Source of the DNA: an uncultured Saprospiraceae bacterium
Lineage (GTDB): Bacteria > Bacteroidota > Bacteroidia > Chitinophagales > Saprospiraceae
Length of the DNA: 64,000 bases
Direction: 5' to 3'
NCBI GenBank assembly: GCA_937959115.1
Contig: CALGAW010000060.1
Location: forward strand, 20,188-84,187
Below, piece after piece: positions 35,458-44,100 of this stretch (within the stretch, counting starts at the first letter, position 1; every line of letters begins with the position of its first letter). Under the pieces are notes generated by a model. That model was not told the origin of the DNA. It saw only the letters and a list, made by a program, of their open reading frames with translations, and did no database searches. Both the position numbers and the translations under genes were made by a program.

Positions 35458-36753
35458 TCAATCAATTAAAACCCCATTCTCATACCGCTTCTCTTCCATG
35501 ATATTTCCTTCTTCATCATAGAGTTTCTTCCAACCATGTTCCAAATCATCTAAAAACTCTTGGGTCATTGCCAATGTGCCATTAATGTACTGTTTCGACA
35601 TTCCATTCCGCTTATAATCTTTATAGTTTGTTTCGTATCGGTAGTTCGTTTTCGTGATCGCCATATCCATTTCAAATGCATTGACAAATAGGCCAGTACC
35701 GTCTTTCAGTAGCTGTTTACCTTCTTGAGTCCAATAGTTAACAAATTTGACTTTACCACCAGTACAAACTGCATCAATCTTTTTAAAACCTGAGGGCCAA
35801 TACTTCACCCATTCTCCTGTCCGCTCTTCATTAGAAACAAAGGTAGCTGATTCTCGGAGCGACCCATCTGCAAACCACTCTTTGAATACACCTTTCTTTT
35901 GGCCAATCGCATCAAAGTGTCCAATTTTAAAAGGCTTGCCATTGTAGTGAAACGTTTCCATTGTTCTAGCACCCGTTTCTGCATCAATCGTAATAATTTC
36001 CTGCGGATTTCCATTGTCATACAGTAATTTTTGTACGCCACTTTGTTTTCCGTTGAGATAGGTATGGATCAGTTTGGGTGCTCCCGATTTATAATAAGTC
36101 TTGTACAGACCTTCAAGCCGATTATTTACCACAGAATATTCTTCAAATACGCTGCCATTGGCATGATAGGTCTTGAACTGTTCCGTACTAGAACCAAAGG
36201 GTGCTCCTTGCTCATCTACGCAGAATTCATCAGGATGTAAGCGAGCATATTCCTCTAATTGTCCCATTGTTTTGTCTCTAATGCTATGGTATTGCTCATC
36301 TAGCTCTGTCAAGCTTTTCAATCGTTTATATAGATCTTGGTTGAACAGGCTCTTATTTCTTGCTTGCTCAATTTCCGTCTTACTTTCCTGAAATGCTTGG
36401 TGTGCTTTACTGATGAGTGCTTCCATCTCACTGGCGCCCACCTGTTTTAATCCATTGAGTACCGCTGGTATATAACGTTCTTTCTCATTGTAATAAAACT
36501 GAACAAATCCACCATTCGTTACCTCAGCGTCCACAAACCACCAAAAGTAAAGCGCCTTCTGACCTGCTGAGAACCGCTTGACAAGTGCTGGCTCTTCACT
36601 AGGGGACATTGCTGTGCTAATCGGTCTCAGAAGCAGCCAGCCTAGCTCAAATCCAGTTGTTTTGTAGAACTCAAATTGGTTAATTTGCGGTCGCAACTGC
36701 TTGTTTGGGTCATATCCATTATACGGGTTTACTATGTTCTCGTGAGGATTCAT
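35458..36753 (-). CDS. DUF4375 + YwqK/MORN-repeat protein
   Basis: 431 residues, no signal peptide. Residues ~40-165 match the DUF4375 (DMP19-like) pattern: ALYFWWFVDAEVTNGGFVQF and YYNEKERYIPAVLNGLKQVGA. From ~190 to the end there are MORN-type units of ~22-25 residues (HANGSVFEEYSVVNNRLEGLY, YKSGAPKLIHTYLNGKQSG, YDNGNPQEIITID, WPSGFKKIDAVCTGGK, YDEEGNIMEEKRYENG), as in YwqK-type proteins. YwqK-like proteins are often called antitoxins, but DUF4375 is not a known toxin, so I do not call a toxin-antitoxin system. A single-chain fusion of the two domains is notable. Function unknown. Confidence 0.85.
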   Translation of the reverse strand: MNPHENIVNPYNGYDPNKQLRPQINQFEFYKTTGFELGWLLLRPISTAMSPSEEPALVKRFSAGQKALYFWWFVDAEVTNGGFVQFYYNEKERYIPAVLNGLKQVGASEMEALISKAHQAFQESKTEIEQARNKSLFNQDLYKRLKSLTELDEQYHSIRDKTMGQLEEYARLHPDEFCVDEQGAPFGSSTEQFKTYHANGSVFEEYSVVNNRLEGLYKTYYKSGAPKLIHTYLNGKQSGVQKLLYDNGNPQEIITIDAETGARTMETFHYNGKPFKIGHFDAIGQKKGVFKEWFADGSLRESATFVSNEERTGEWVKYWPSGFKKIDAVCTGGKVKFVNYWTQEGKQLLKDGTGLFVNAFEMDMAITKTNYRYETNYKDYKRNGMSKQYINGTLAMTQEFLDDLEHGWKKLYDEEGNIMEEKRYENGVLID

Positions 36754-36918
36754 AAGACAGTGGTTTAGGATACGAAACTACTATTTTTAACACAAATTGT
36801 CAATGTCACAATGTAACCTGTAGCGGTAAAATCTGGAAAGATAGGTCAGAATCCTCAATAATGTAAAAAGCAATTAGCGCTGCAAGAACGAGGGGAATTA
36901 GCCAGGTGTGCTCTCTTA

Positions 36919-38805
36919 TTAAGGCACCACCGAAAATAATCCGTTGTTAAAGCTCCAGGTGATTCTATCCGCTCCTGTGACTTCTCCATCCATATTGAAA
37001 TCAGTTGTTGAATAGACATTGAAGTTGCCGTTTTCTAAGGCCCATGAGATTCTGTCATCTCCAGTAATCTCTTTGTCACCATTGCCATTGCCTGTGTTTA
37101 ATGCCCAAACACCAGTGCTGAGTTCTTTTTGACCTGCACCACCTCCAAGGTAAGAGTTTTGGGTTGTAAAGTCATAAGTAAGCGCATTGGCTATAAGGGG
37201 AATTGGGATCGGGCTCATCACTTTTAAATGATTTTTGTGGTTGACCACAAGGTAGACGGATGGTGGTAATGATTGTTCAATAGCTATGGGATTCACTCCG
37301 TCAGAAGTCACTAAGTCACCATCTCGTTGAACCACTGCGGAAGTCGTGTAGATGGTAGAAGAGATGTCATTCGGATCCCTGAATTCTAACAGCACCCAGT
37401 CTACCAGCGCGTTGTTACCTGAAACAGTCATTGCAGCGGGAAGAATATCAGGAGAAAGTGACCAAGGATCAGTCGCTGGAAGTAAGCCTTTACTACGCAA
37501 GTCATCTTTCATTAAGCTGTTGCTAAGATACGCGCCTTCTAGAAACAGGCGCACTGCCACATCCGTGCTTGCTATTAGGTTTCCCTCGTAGGCACCTCTT
37601 GACGGAGGATTGGCAAATGGAAGTTGATTGAAATCTGTAGTAGGCGTACTATACTGAAATCCAGTTGCAATACAAGGGCTTTGTGCCAAAAGATTGAAAT
37701 CTTCATTGCTCGGATCGGTAAAAAGCGGATTTGCGATTTGTTGATTCTGAGCTGGAGCAGGAAGAACAGGCGACCAACTGTTGGAAGATTCGTTGTACCA
37801 AGTGTTGTTACTAAAGGTAAAGGAGCCTGGATTGGTAGCAGAGCCGATATTGACTTCTACCAAGTCATTTTGAAGGTAAATGACATTATTGCTAAACTCA
37901 TTGTCTGCACAGGTCAAAAAACCTGGAACTGTGGTTTCCTGTAATATTCGAATGACCCAGCCGTCTGGTTTGTAAAAGGTATTATTCCTCACTTTTACAC
38001 GAACACAGCCTACATATGCAATCGGGGCCTTATTGCCTATAAATACATTGGAAAAAACATCGAGATCCGCACCTTCAAAAGCATTGACAATAGGGTTGGG
38101 AAGTGCGGGTCTAAAGTAGGGTAGTCCTGTGCTTCCGCCTAGGTTTAATGCTCGTTCAGCAATATTCTTTAGCACGTTTCTCTGTATAGTAATAAACTGT
38201 GAACCACCTTTACATTGGATGCCAGAAGTACCTGGACTATCAAAATAACAATCCTCTACTGAGCCATAGTGACATCCTACAAAGTCTACGCCTGAACCTG
38301 CTCCACTTGAACCATTTATAAAGGTGCAATTTGAGATTAAAAATTGATCAACTCCTGACATTTTTAAAAAATCATTATTACCATTTGCAGCCATATCGCG
38401 AAAGAGACAATTCCGAACTACAATTCCAGTGGAGGGTATATTGTAAGAACCCGCATCATCGATATTCATGCTATTGCTCGTTTGTTGTTGGAATACTAGA
38501 CCGTTTATTTCAACATAATTACAGCCAGAGAGATGTATTCCTTCAGTCCCTCCTTGGAAAATCGGTCCTTGATTGGTCTGTCCCATAATCACAATTGGTT
38601 GCCCTGGCAGTCCATTGATAGTTAGGTATTGTGTACCATTTGAAAAGGTTTGATCCAACACGATGACTGTGTCGCCAGGAGACATGGAAGATTGTGCTTG
38701 GGAAAGTGTTTGAAAATCACCACCATTCCCAACGGTTATGGTTTGGCTAACGGCAGAAAAGGAAAGGAGAAGCAAAAAAAGTAGGAGATAATTTAGATAG
38801 TTCAT
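36919..38805 (-). CDS. Secreted right-handed beta-helix protein with shared C-terminal module
   Basis: 628 residues. Signal peptide 1-21 (LNYLLLFLLLLSFSAVSQ). Residues ~22-400 form a right-handed parallel beta-helix of the pectate lyase / chondroitinase B type. This is seen in the start VGNGGDFQTLSQAQSSMSPG, in YVEINGLVFQ, and in repeated turns such as GIVVRNCLFRD, FLISNCTFING, GSVEDCYFDS, FITIQRNVLKN. It is likely to bind or cleave a polysaccharide; the catalytic residues cannot be fixed by eye. Residues 412-628 are the C-terminal module shared with the genes at 13005, 17564 and 25453 (VRLFLEGAYLSN, VDWVLLEF, YLVVNHKNHLKVMSPIPI, two dockerin-like units, end LFSVVP). No type A or B T9SS signal. 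Confidence 0.88.
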   Translation of the reverse strand: MNYLNYLLLFLLLLSFSAVSQTITVGNGGDFQTLSQAQSSMSPGDTVIVLDQTFSNGTQYLTINGLPGQPIVIMGQTNQGPIFQGGTEGIHLSGCNYVEINGLVFQQQTSNSMNIDDAGSYNIPSTGIVVRNCLFRDMAANGNNDFLKMSGVDQFLISNCTFINGSSGAGSGVDFVGCHYGSVEDCYFDSPGTSGIQCKGGSQFITIQRNVLKNIAERALNLGGSTGLPYFRPALPNPIVNAFEGADLDVFSNVFIGNKAPIAYVGCVRVKVRNNTFYKPDGWVIRILQETTVPGFLTCADNEFSNNVIYLQNDLVEVNIGSATNPGSFTFSNNTWYNESSNSWSPVLPAPAQNQQIANPLFTDPSNEDFNLLAQSPCIATGFQYSTPTTDFNQLPFANPPSRGAYEGNLIASTDVAVRLFLEGAYLSNSLMKDDLRSKGLLPATDPWSLSPDILPAAMTVSGNNALVDWVLLEFRDPNDISSTIYTTSAVVQRDGDLVTSDGVNPIAIEQSLPPSVYLVVNHKNHLKVMSPIPIPLIANALTYDFTTQNSYLGGGAGQKELSTGVWALNTGNGNGDKEITGDDRISWALENGNFNVYSTTDFNMDGEVTGADRITWSFNNGLFSVVP

Positions 38806-38812
38806 TTGAATT

Positions 38813-38839
38813 GTATTGTTTGTTAATCGTTAACAATAC
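38813..38839. promoter_or_regulatory. Dyad just upstream of the beta-helix gene
   Basis: GTATTGTT (38813-38820) is mirrored by AACAATAC (38832-38839), with the inner GTTAA-TCG-TTAAC also paired. It lies 8 bases before the start codon on the - strand, so it could be an operator or a leader hairpin that controls translation. No regulator gene is nearby. Confidence 0.4.
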
Positions 38840-38978
38840 TACGTTTCATAAGTCAAACAGAAGGATAATTGAATTCCTTGGAGGAGGATTTTTCAATTAT
38901 AATTTTCACTAAAGTACTAATTTTCTGAAGTTTAATGTTTCTTGTTCGAATAAAATAAGGGTTGAAAAGTAAAATTTT

Positions 38979-38996
38979 GGTTGTAACGTTACAACC
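38979..38996. repeat. Perfect 18-bp palindrome after the ABC exporter gene
   Basis: GGTTGTAACGTTACAACC is fully self-complementary and starts one base after the stop codon of the - strand exporter gene. It has no loop and no long T run, so it is a poor intrinsic terminator. A protein-binding site or transcript end-fold are alternatives. Confidence 0.5.
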
Positions 38997-38997
38997 G

Positions 38998-40803
38998 TTA
39001 CATCGTTTGTTCAAATTGTAGTTTAGCAAGATTGCTATAAGCTCCATTCTCAATTGCCGCTAGCTCATCGTGGGTGCCTTGTTCAATGATTTTGCCATTA
39101 TCGAGCACATAGATACAATCCACATTACGGATAGTTGCTAATCGGTGGGCAATAATAATGGAAGTACGATTTTGCATTAAATTGTCAAGTGCTTCCTGTA
39201 CGACTTTTTCAGATTCCGCATCAAGGCTAGACGTCGCCTCATCTAGGAGCAAGATCGCTGGATCACGCAAAATCGCTCTTGCAATAGCAATCCGTTGACG
39301 CTGACCACCTGATAGCTTAATGCCTCGTTCTCCAACCACCGTTTTCAGTTGCTCAGGAAACGTTTGGATAAACTCCCAGGCATTCGCTTGTTTAGCTGCT
39401 TCTATTACTTCTTCCTCGGTAGACTCTTCCTTGCCGTAGGCGATGTTTTCTAGTATGGTTCCACCAAAGAGCATTACCTCTTGAGGGACCAACGCCAAAT
39501 TACTTCGATAATGCGTCAAATTGTAATCTCGAATTGGCTTACCATCTACTAGGATATCGCCTGATTCTGGATGATAGAATCTTAGTAACATTTGAATCAA
39601 CGTGGACTTCCCCGCTCCACTTGCTCCAACCAATGCAACTTTTTGTCCTGCTGGAATGTTAAACTGAATCCCCTTTAACACTTGAATATCTGGCCTAGAA
39701 GGATAAGAGAACTGAAGCGAATTAAACTGTATATCTCCCTTCAATCGTTGATCCTTGAATTTACGATCATCTTCCGGCTCTATTTCTGAAACAGCGTTAA
39801 GAATTTCTCGAACACGCTCAGTAGCACCCAAGGCTGTAATCAATTGCTCATAAACGCCACTTAATGAACCGATGGCACCTCCGATGAATGCAGTATAAAA
39901 GATGAATGAGATCAGATCTCCAAACACCATGTCTCCTGCTTCTACTAGACGAGCTCCTTGCCAGACAATAAAGATAATACCACCAAACAAAATACTAATG
40001 ACAAACGTAATAAAGGCGCCCCTAGCAGTAGCAAGTTTTAAACCGACTACCACAACTTTGTCGATAGAAGAACCATAGCGATTCACTTCATACCATTCGT
40101 TGGAGTAGGCCTTTACCACTTGGATGGCACTAAGCGTTTCGTCTACAATTACATTCGTTTGTGCGACTTGATCTTGTCTATTTTTAGATAGTTTCCTGAT
40201 ATATCTTCCTATGATGATCGTTACAATTATGATAAACGGAAAGGTGGCAAGCATGATTAGGGTAAGCCTTGGTGCAGCAATAAAAATGACAATAATTCCG
40301 CCAATCAACAGAACGAGTTGTCTTATAAATTGTGCAATTACGAAGGAGAAAATATCATACAATCTTGAAATGTCAGCTGTAATCCTACTTGTTAGTTCAC
40401 CTACTCTATGATCGTCAAAATAAGTGATCGGAAGTGTAACCAGCTTCTTGTAAACTGATTTTCTGAGATCAGCCATGCTGTATTCACTGACACGGGCAAA
40501 CAGCAGTACTCTAATAAAAGAGATCAAACTTTGCGAAACAAGAACAGCCGCAGAAAATAGCATTAACTGATTGAGTGAGATGCCGTATTTCGCTGTGCCG
40601 TTTGCTACATTTGCCATTTCACCAAATATTGCAGGAAACACCAAGGAGGCAGAAGTAGAGATCAGTAGAAGGAACATACCAGAAATCAGATACCATTTAT
40701 TGGGAAGCACATATCTAAAAATAGTCATGGCATTGCGCAAGCTCTCCTTAGATAGTTTGCCTTTCGGTAATTCTGGTTCATTGCCTTGTCGTCGTCGTGC
40801 CAT
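38998..40803 (-). CDS. ABC exporter, fused permease and ATPase (MsbA-like)
   Basis: 601 residues. An N-terminal membrane half (~35-340) with six predicted spans and SRITADISRLYDIFSF typical of type IV (B-family) exporters. The ATPase half has Walker A GASGAGKST (~393-401), LSGGQRQR signature (~497), Walker B ILLLDEATSSLD (~519), and the H-loop His in IIIAHRLATI. It works as a homodimer. The exporter family includes the lipid A flippase MsbA and many lipid or drug exporters; the substrate is unknown. N-terminal ARRRQGNEPELPKGKLSKES is a basic cytoplasmic tail. Transcribed in the same direction as the beta-helix gene downstream, from which it is separated by ~190 bases. Confidence 0.95.
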   Translation of the reverse strand: MARRRQGNEPELPKGKLSKESLRNAMTIFRYVLPNKWYLISGMFLLLISTSASLVFPAIFGEMANVANGTAKYGISLNQLMLFSAAVLVSQSLISFIRVLLFARVSEYSMADLRKSVYKKLVTLPITYFDDHRVGELTSRITADISRLYDIFSFVIAQFIRQLVLLIGGIIVIFIAAPRLTLIMLATFPFIIIVTIIIGRYIRKLSKNRQDQVAQTNVIVDETLSAIQVVKAYSNEWYEVNRYGSSIDKVVVVGLKLATARGAFITFVISILFGGIIFIVWQGARLVEAGDMVFGDLISFIFYTAFIGGAIGSLSGVYEQLITALGATERVREILNAVSEIEPEDDRKFKDQRLKGDIQFNSLQFSYPSRPDIQVLKGIQFNIPAGQKVALVGASGAGKSTLIQMLLRFYHPESGDILVDGKPIRDYNLTHYRSNLALVPQEVMLFGGTILENIAYGKEESTEEEVIEAAKQANAWEFIQTFPEQLKTVVGERGIKLSGGQRQRIAIARAILRDPAILLLDEATSSLDAESEKVVQEALDNLMQNRTSIIIAHRLATIRNVDCIYVLDNGKIIEQGTHDELAAIENGAYSNLAKLQFEQTM

Positions 40804-41129
40804 TTATTTTTTCTGCAAAAATAGAATAATTAGAGTTAATCTGAAATAGGAATGGTTGTGAAACACAGAAATAGCGAGATTGTTTTTTATGTAGAAATAT
40901 ATTAATTAGATGAACCAATCATAGTAACTGCTCCTTGCTTTAGTGTTTTGTCTTTGTCTACAATCATATACCAATAAACGCCATCAGGTAAAGGCTTTCC
41001 TTGGTTTTTATATGTCCCGTCCCAAAAGTTGTCCTTATCAATGACTGATCCCTCATAAACTTGTGCGCCTGTGCGGTTATAAATTTTTACGATGGCATTT
41101 TGATTTTCTTCTTAGATTTTTTCACATCT
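40804..41129. other. Intergenic region behind the first giant adhesin
   Basis: 326 bases. Most of it (40902-41111) is a decayed CHU_C tail described separately. The last ~95 bases before the exporter start are AT-rich and presumably hold its promoter. Confidence 0.6.
40902..41111 (-). pseudogene. Decayed T9SS type B (CHU_C) C-terminal tail
   Basis: On the - strand a 69-codon frame bounded by stops ends at TAA 40904-40902. It reads NAIVKIYNRTGAQVYEG, then WDGTYKNQGKPLPDGVYWY, then TLKQGAVTMIGSSN, which is the second half of a CHU_C gliding/type IX signal. The SPNGDGIND first half and any start are missing. Just before it, in another frame, the sequence after the stop of the giant gene reads GKDVKKSKKKIKM, which suggests a frameshift within the old gene. 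It is probably the remnant of an earlier adhesin whose body was lost or replaced. It is not a copy of the intact CHU_C of the adjacent gene, whose words differ (VLIVNRWGDVVYE). Confidence 0.8.
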
Positions 41130-44100
41130 TTACCGTAACAACGTAAGAGATCCCTGACGAGTATCCACCTTATTCACATCTAGCTCAATATAATAGTAAT
41201 ACGTACCCTGCGGAAGCGGATTCCCATTGTGCGTCCCTGACCAATCATTGTTATACGGATTAGCCTCATACACGACATCACCCCATCGATTCACAATGAG
41301 CACACGGTTATAAGGGAATAAGCCGATATTAGGAATGATGAATTCATCGTTAATGCCATCCCCGTTTGGAGAGATTACTTCTGGCACTACCACTGTTCCA
41401 TCAAGTGTTTCTACCACATTGACTTGAACGGATAACGTATCCACGCAGTCTGCAGTAGCACTGATTTCTACATAAAAGATCGTTGTATCTTCAGGCATTG
41501 CCATTGGATCAGGACAAATATCACAGCTTAAATCGAACCCTGGCCACCACTCATACATCATACCGCCACTTGCTTGGAGTTGAATCACATCACCGACAAC
41601 CAACACCGTATCGTTAGAGACTGAAGGGGTAAACGGAATTTCTGAAACCAGCAAGGAATCACTAGAAATACAATTGGAAAAATCAGTCATCGTAACAGCG
41701 TACTGACCAACCGTATTTACTGAAATCGTTTGACTTGTTGCTCCAGTTGACCAAATATAACTCAACCCTGGACCAGGATCTAGTAAAGTGCCTTGTGCAC
41801 CGCAATAACTTACGTCAGGTCCTAAGTCTACTATAGTTGGTACAGGCGGTGTTACAGTCCCCGTGCCTACTACGATGCAATTATTGACATCGGTAATCGT
41901 CACAAAATATTGACCTGGAGCCAATCCTGTCGCAGTTGCTGTAGTTTGCACTGGCGTTGTATTCCAAGAATAAGTGTACGAAGGAGTTCCACCGCTAATG
42001 GTTGCCGTAAGGCTTCCAGTATTTGTACTACAGTCACTCGAAGTTGTTGTGATACTGTCCACTTGTGGACCCGTCTGGTTTTGTAGTAAAGCAGTACCTG
42101 CAACCTCACAATCCCGATCATCTTTGATGACGATTAGGTAGTTACTTGGAACTAAATTGTTAAAAACATTGCTTGTTCCAAACGTTGCTCCATTGTCAAT
42201 ACTGTAGGAATAAGGAGGATTCCCACCAGAGCCAAACAGTGTGATTAGGCCATTACTCATACCACAATCTGGGTGATCAACGTCAATACTATCAAGCATT
42301 GGTCCAGTCAGGTTAAGTAAGGTGATTGTCGTATCTGATTGACAAGCGGTCGAATCAAATACATAGAAGGTTTGTTGTCCGGAAGGAAGATTTACAAACA
42401 CGTTACTCAACTGGAAATTCACGCCATCCAAACTATATAGGTAAGGCGGATTTCCACCAGAAGCGTATAACGTTACTTCCCCATTTAGGTTATTACAGGC
42501 AGGGTCAAGCACAGAGAGCGAATCAATAGAAGGAATGCCATTCTCAACTAATAAGACCTGACTGCTAGAAGTACAACCTCTTGTATCCAGTACAACAATA
42601 TCATAATTTCCAGCCGCTAAATTTGCAAACACATTAGAAGGTTGATAGGTTACTCCATTGTCATTACTATATTGGAATGGTGCAGAAGGCCCAGAAACGG
42701 CGATTGTGATGCTTCCTGAACTATTTCCACACGTTGGGTTGTCAGAAAGGATTTGATCGATTGTAGGGCCTGGTATATCGGTTAGAACAACTTGTAACGT
42801 GTCATAGCAATTTTTCGAATCTTTAACCACAAAGTCATACGTACCTTGAGGAAGCATAGAAAATACATTGTTATTGGTGAATGTACCATTGATTTCTTTG
42901 TATTCGAATGGGGCAACACCGTTATTGATCACAGCAAGTGTTACTGACCCATCTGACTGACCACAAGCAGGTGAAACGCTTGATGCAACGTCCAGCTCTG
43001 GCCCATCCAAATCCAATATCGTCACTTGTTTGGTTGCAGTACATCCATTATCATCAGTCACCAGTAGGTCGTAAATGCCACCAGCAAGATTTGGAAAGGA
43101 ATCTGATAACTGTAGGGTTCCTCCTGCATCTATGCTATACTGCAATGGAGGAGTCCCACCATTCGCAGAAATAATAATTTGACCGATCGATTGACCGCAA
43201 TAAGAAGGGGTTATTCCTTGGAAAAAGGTCAATTGTGGACCTTGAATGTCGACTAAGGTTTCAACAGATGAAATAACACAGCTATCCGCATCCCGTAAAA
43301 GAATATCGTAAGTTCCTGGGGCTAGATTGTTAAACAAATTAACTGAACCGTAAGTCACTCCATTATCAACACTATACTCGTAAGGGGTTGATCCCTTAGA
43401 GGCAAAAATCTCAATTTCTCCATTATCCATCCCACAGATTGGACGAGATACTACAATTGAGTCAAATATAGGGGCGTCTATCGTTTGTAGCGTTACAAAG
43501 GTATCTATTGCACAACTATTGACATCATAAACAACAATCTGGTAAGTATTTGCTGGCAATCCATTGAAAATCGGTGAAGATTGTGTTGTAGTTCCATTAT
43601 CAATACTATAAAGGAAGGGAGCATTTCCTGAAGGAACAGTGATGTCTATATAGCCATTCTGTTGTCCACAGTTAGGATGCCCAAAATCAAATGTTACGAA
43701 TTCGTTCCAAGGCGTATCGTTTACAGTAATCGTATCGGTTTGAACACATCCACTTATGTCTGAAACCTCGACGGTATAAAACTGTGCAGAAAGGTTCGTA
43801 AACACATTGGAGCCTTGTGTTGTTGCCCCGCCATCGATACTGAACGTGAGCGGAATTGCTCCTCCTGATGTGGTTACAGTGATTTGTCCATCGCTACTGC
43901 CACAAGTAGTCGGTAAAGAAGTCATCCCTGTAATTGCTGGGCCGCTTAAGCTTGTAATCACTAGAATATCAATTACTTTACAACCATTTCCATCTGTTAC
44001 TGTGACAGAGTTTGTACCTGAGAGTAAACCAGTGGCTGAACTTGTTGTCACACCATTTGTCCATAAATACGTGTAAGGTACAATGCCTCCTGTTGCTGTT

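Noticed and set aside
35458..36753. Toxin-antitoxin pair based on the YwqK name
   Set aside because: There is no separate toxin gene, and both domains are in one chain; the antitoxin label of YwqK proteins is weakly founded.
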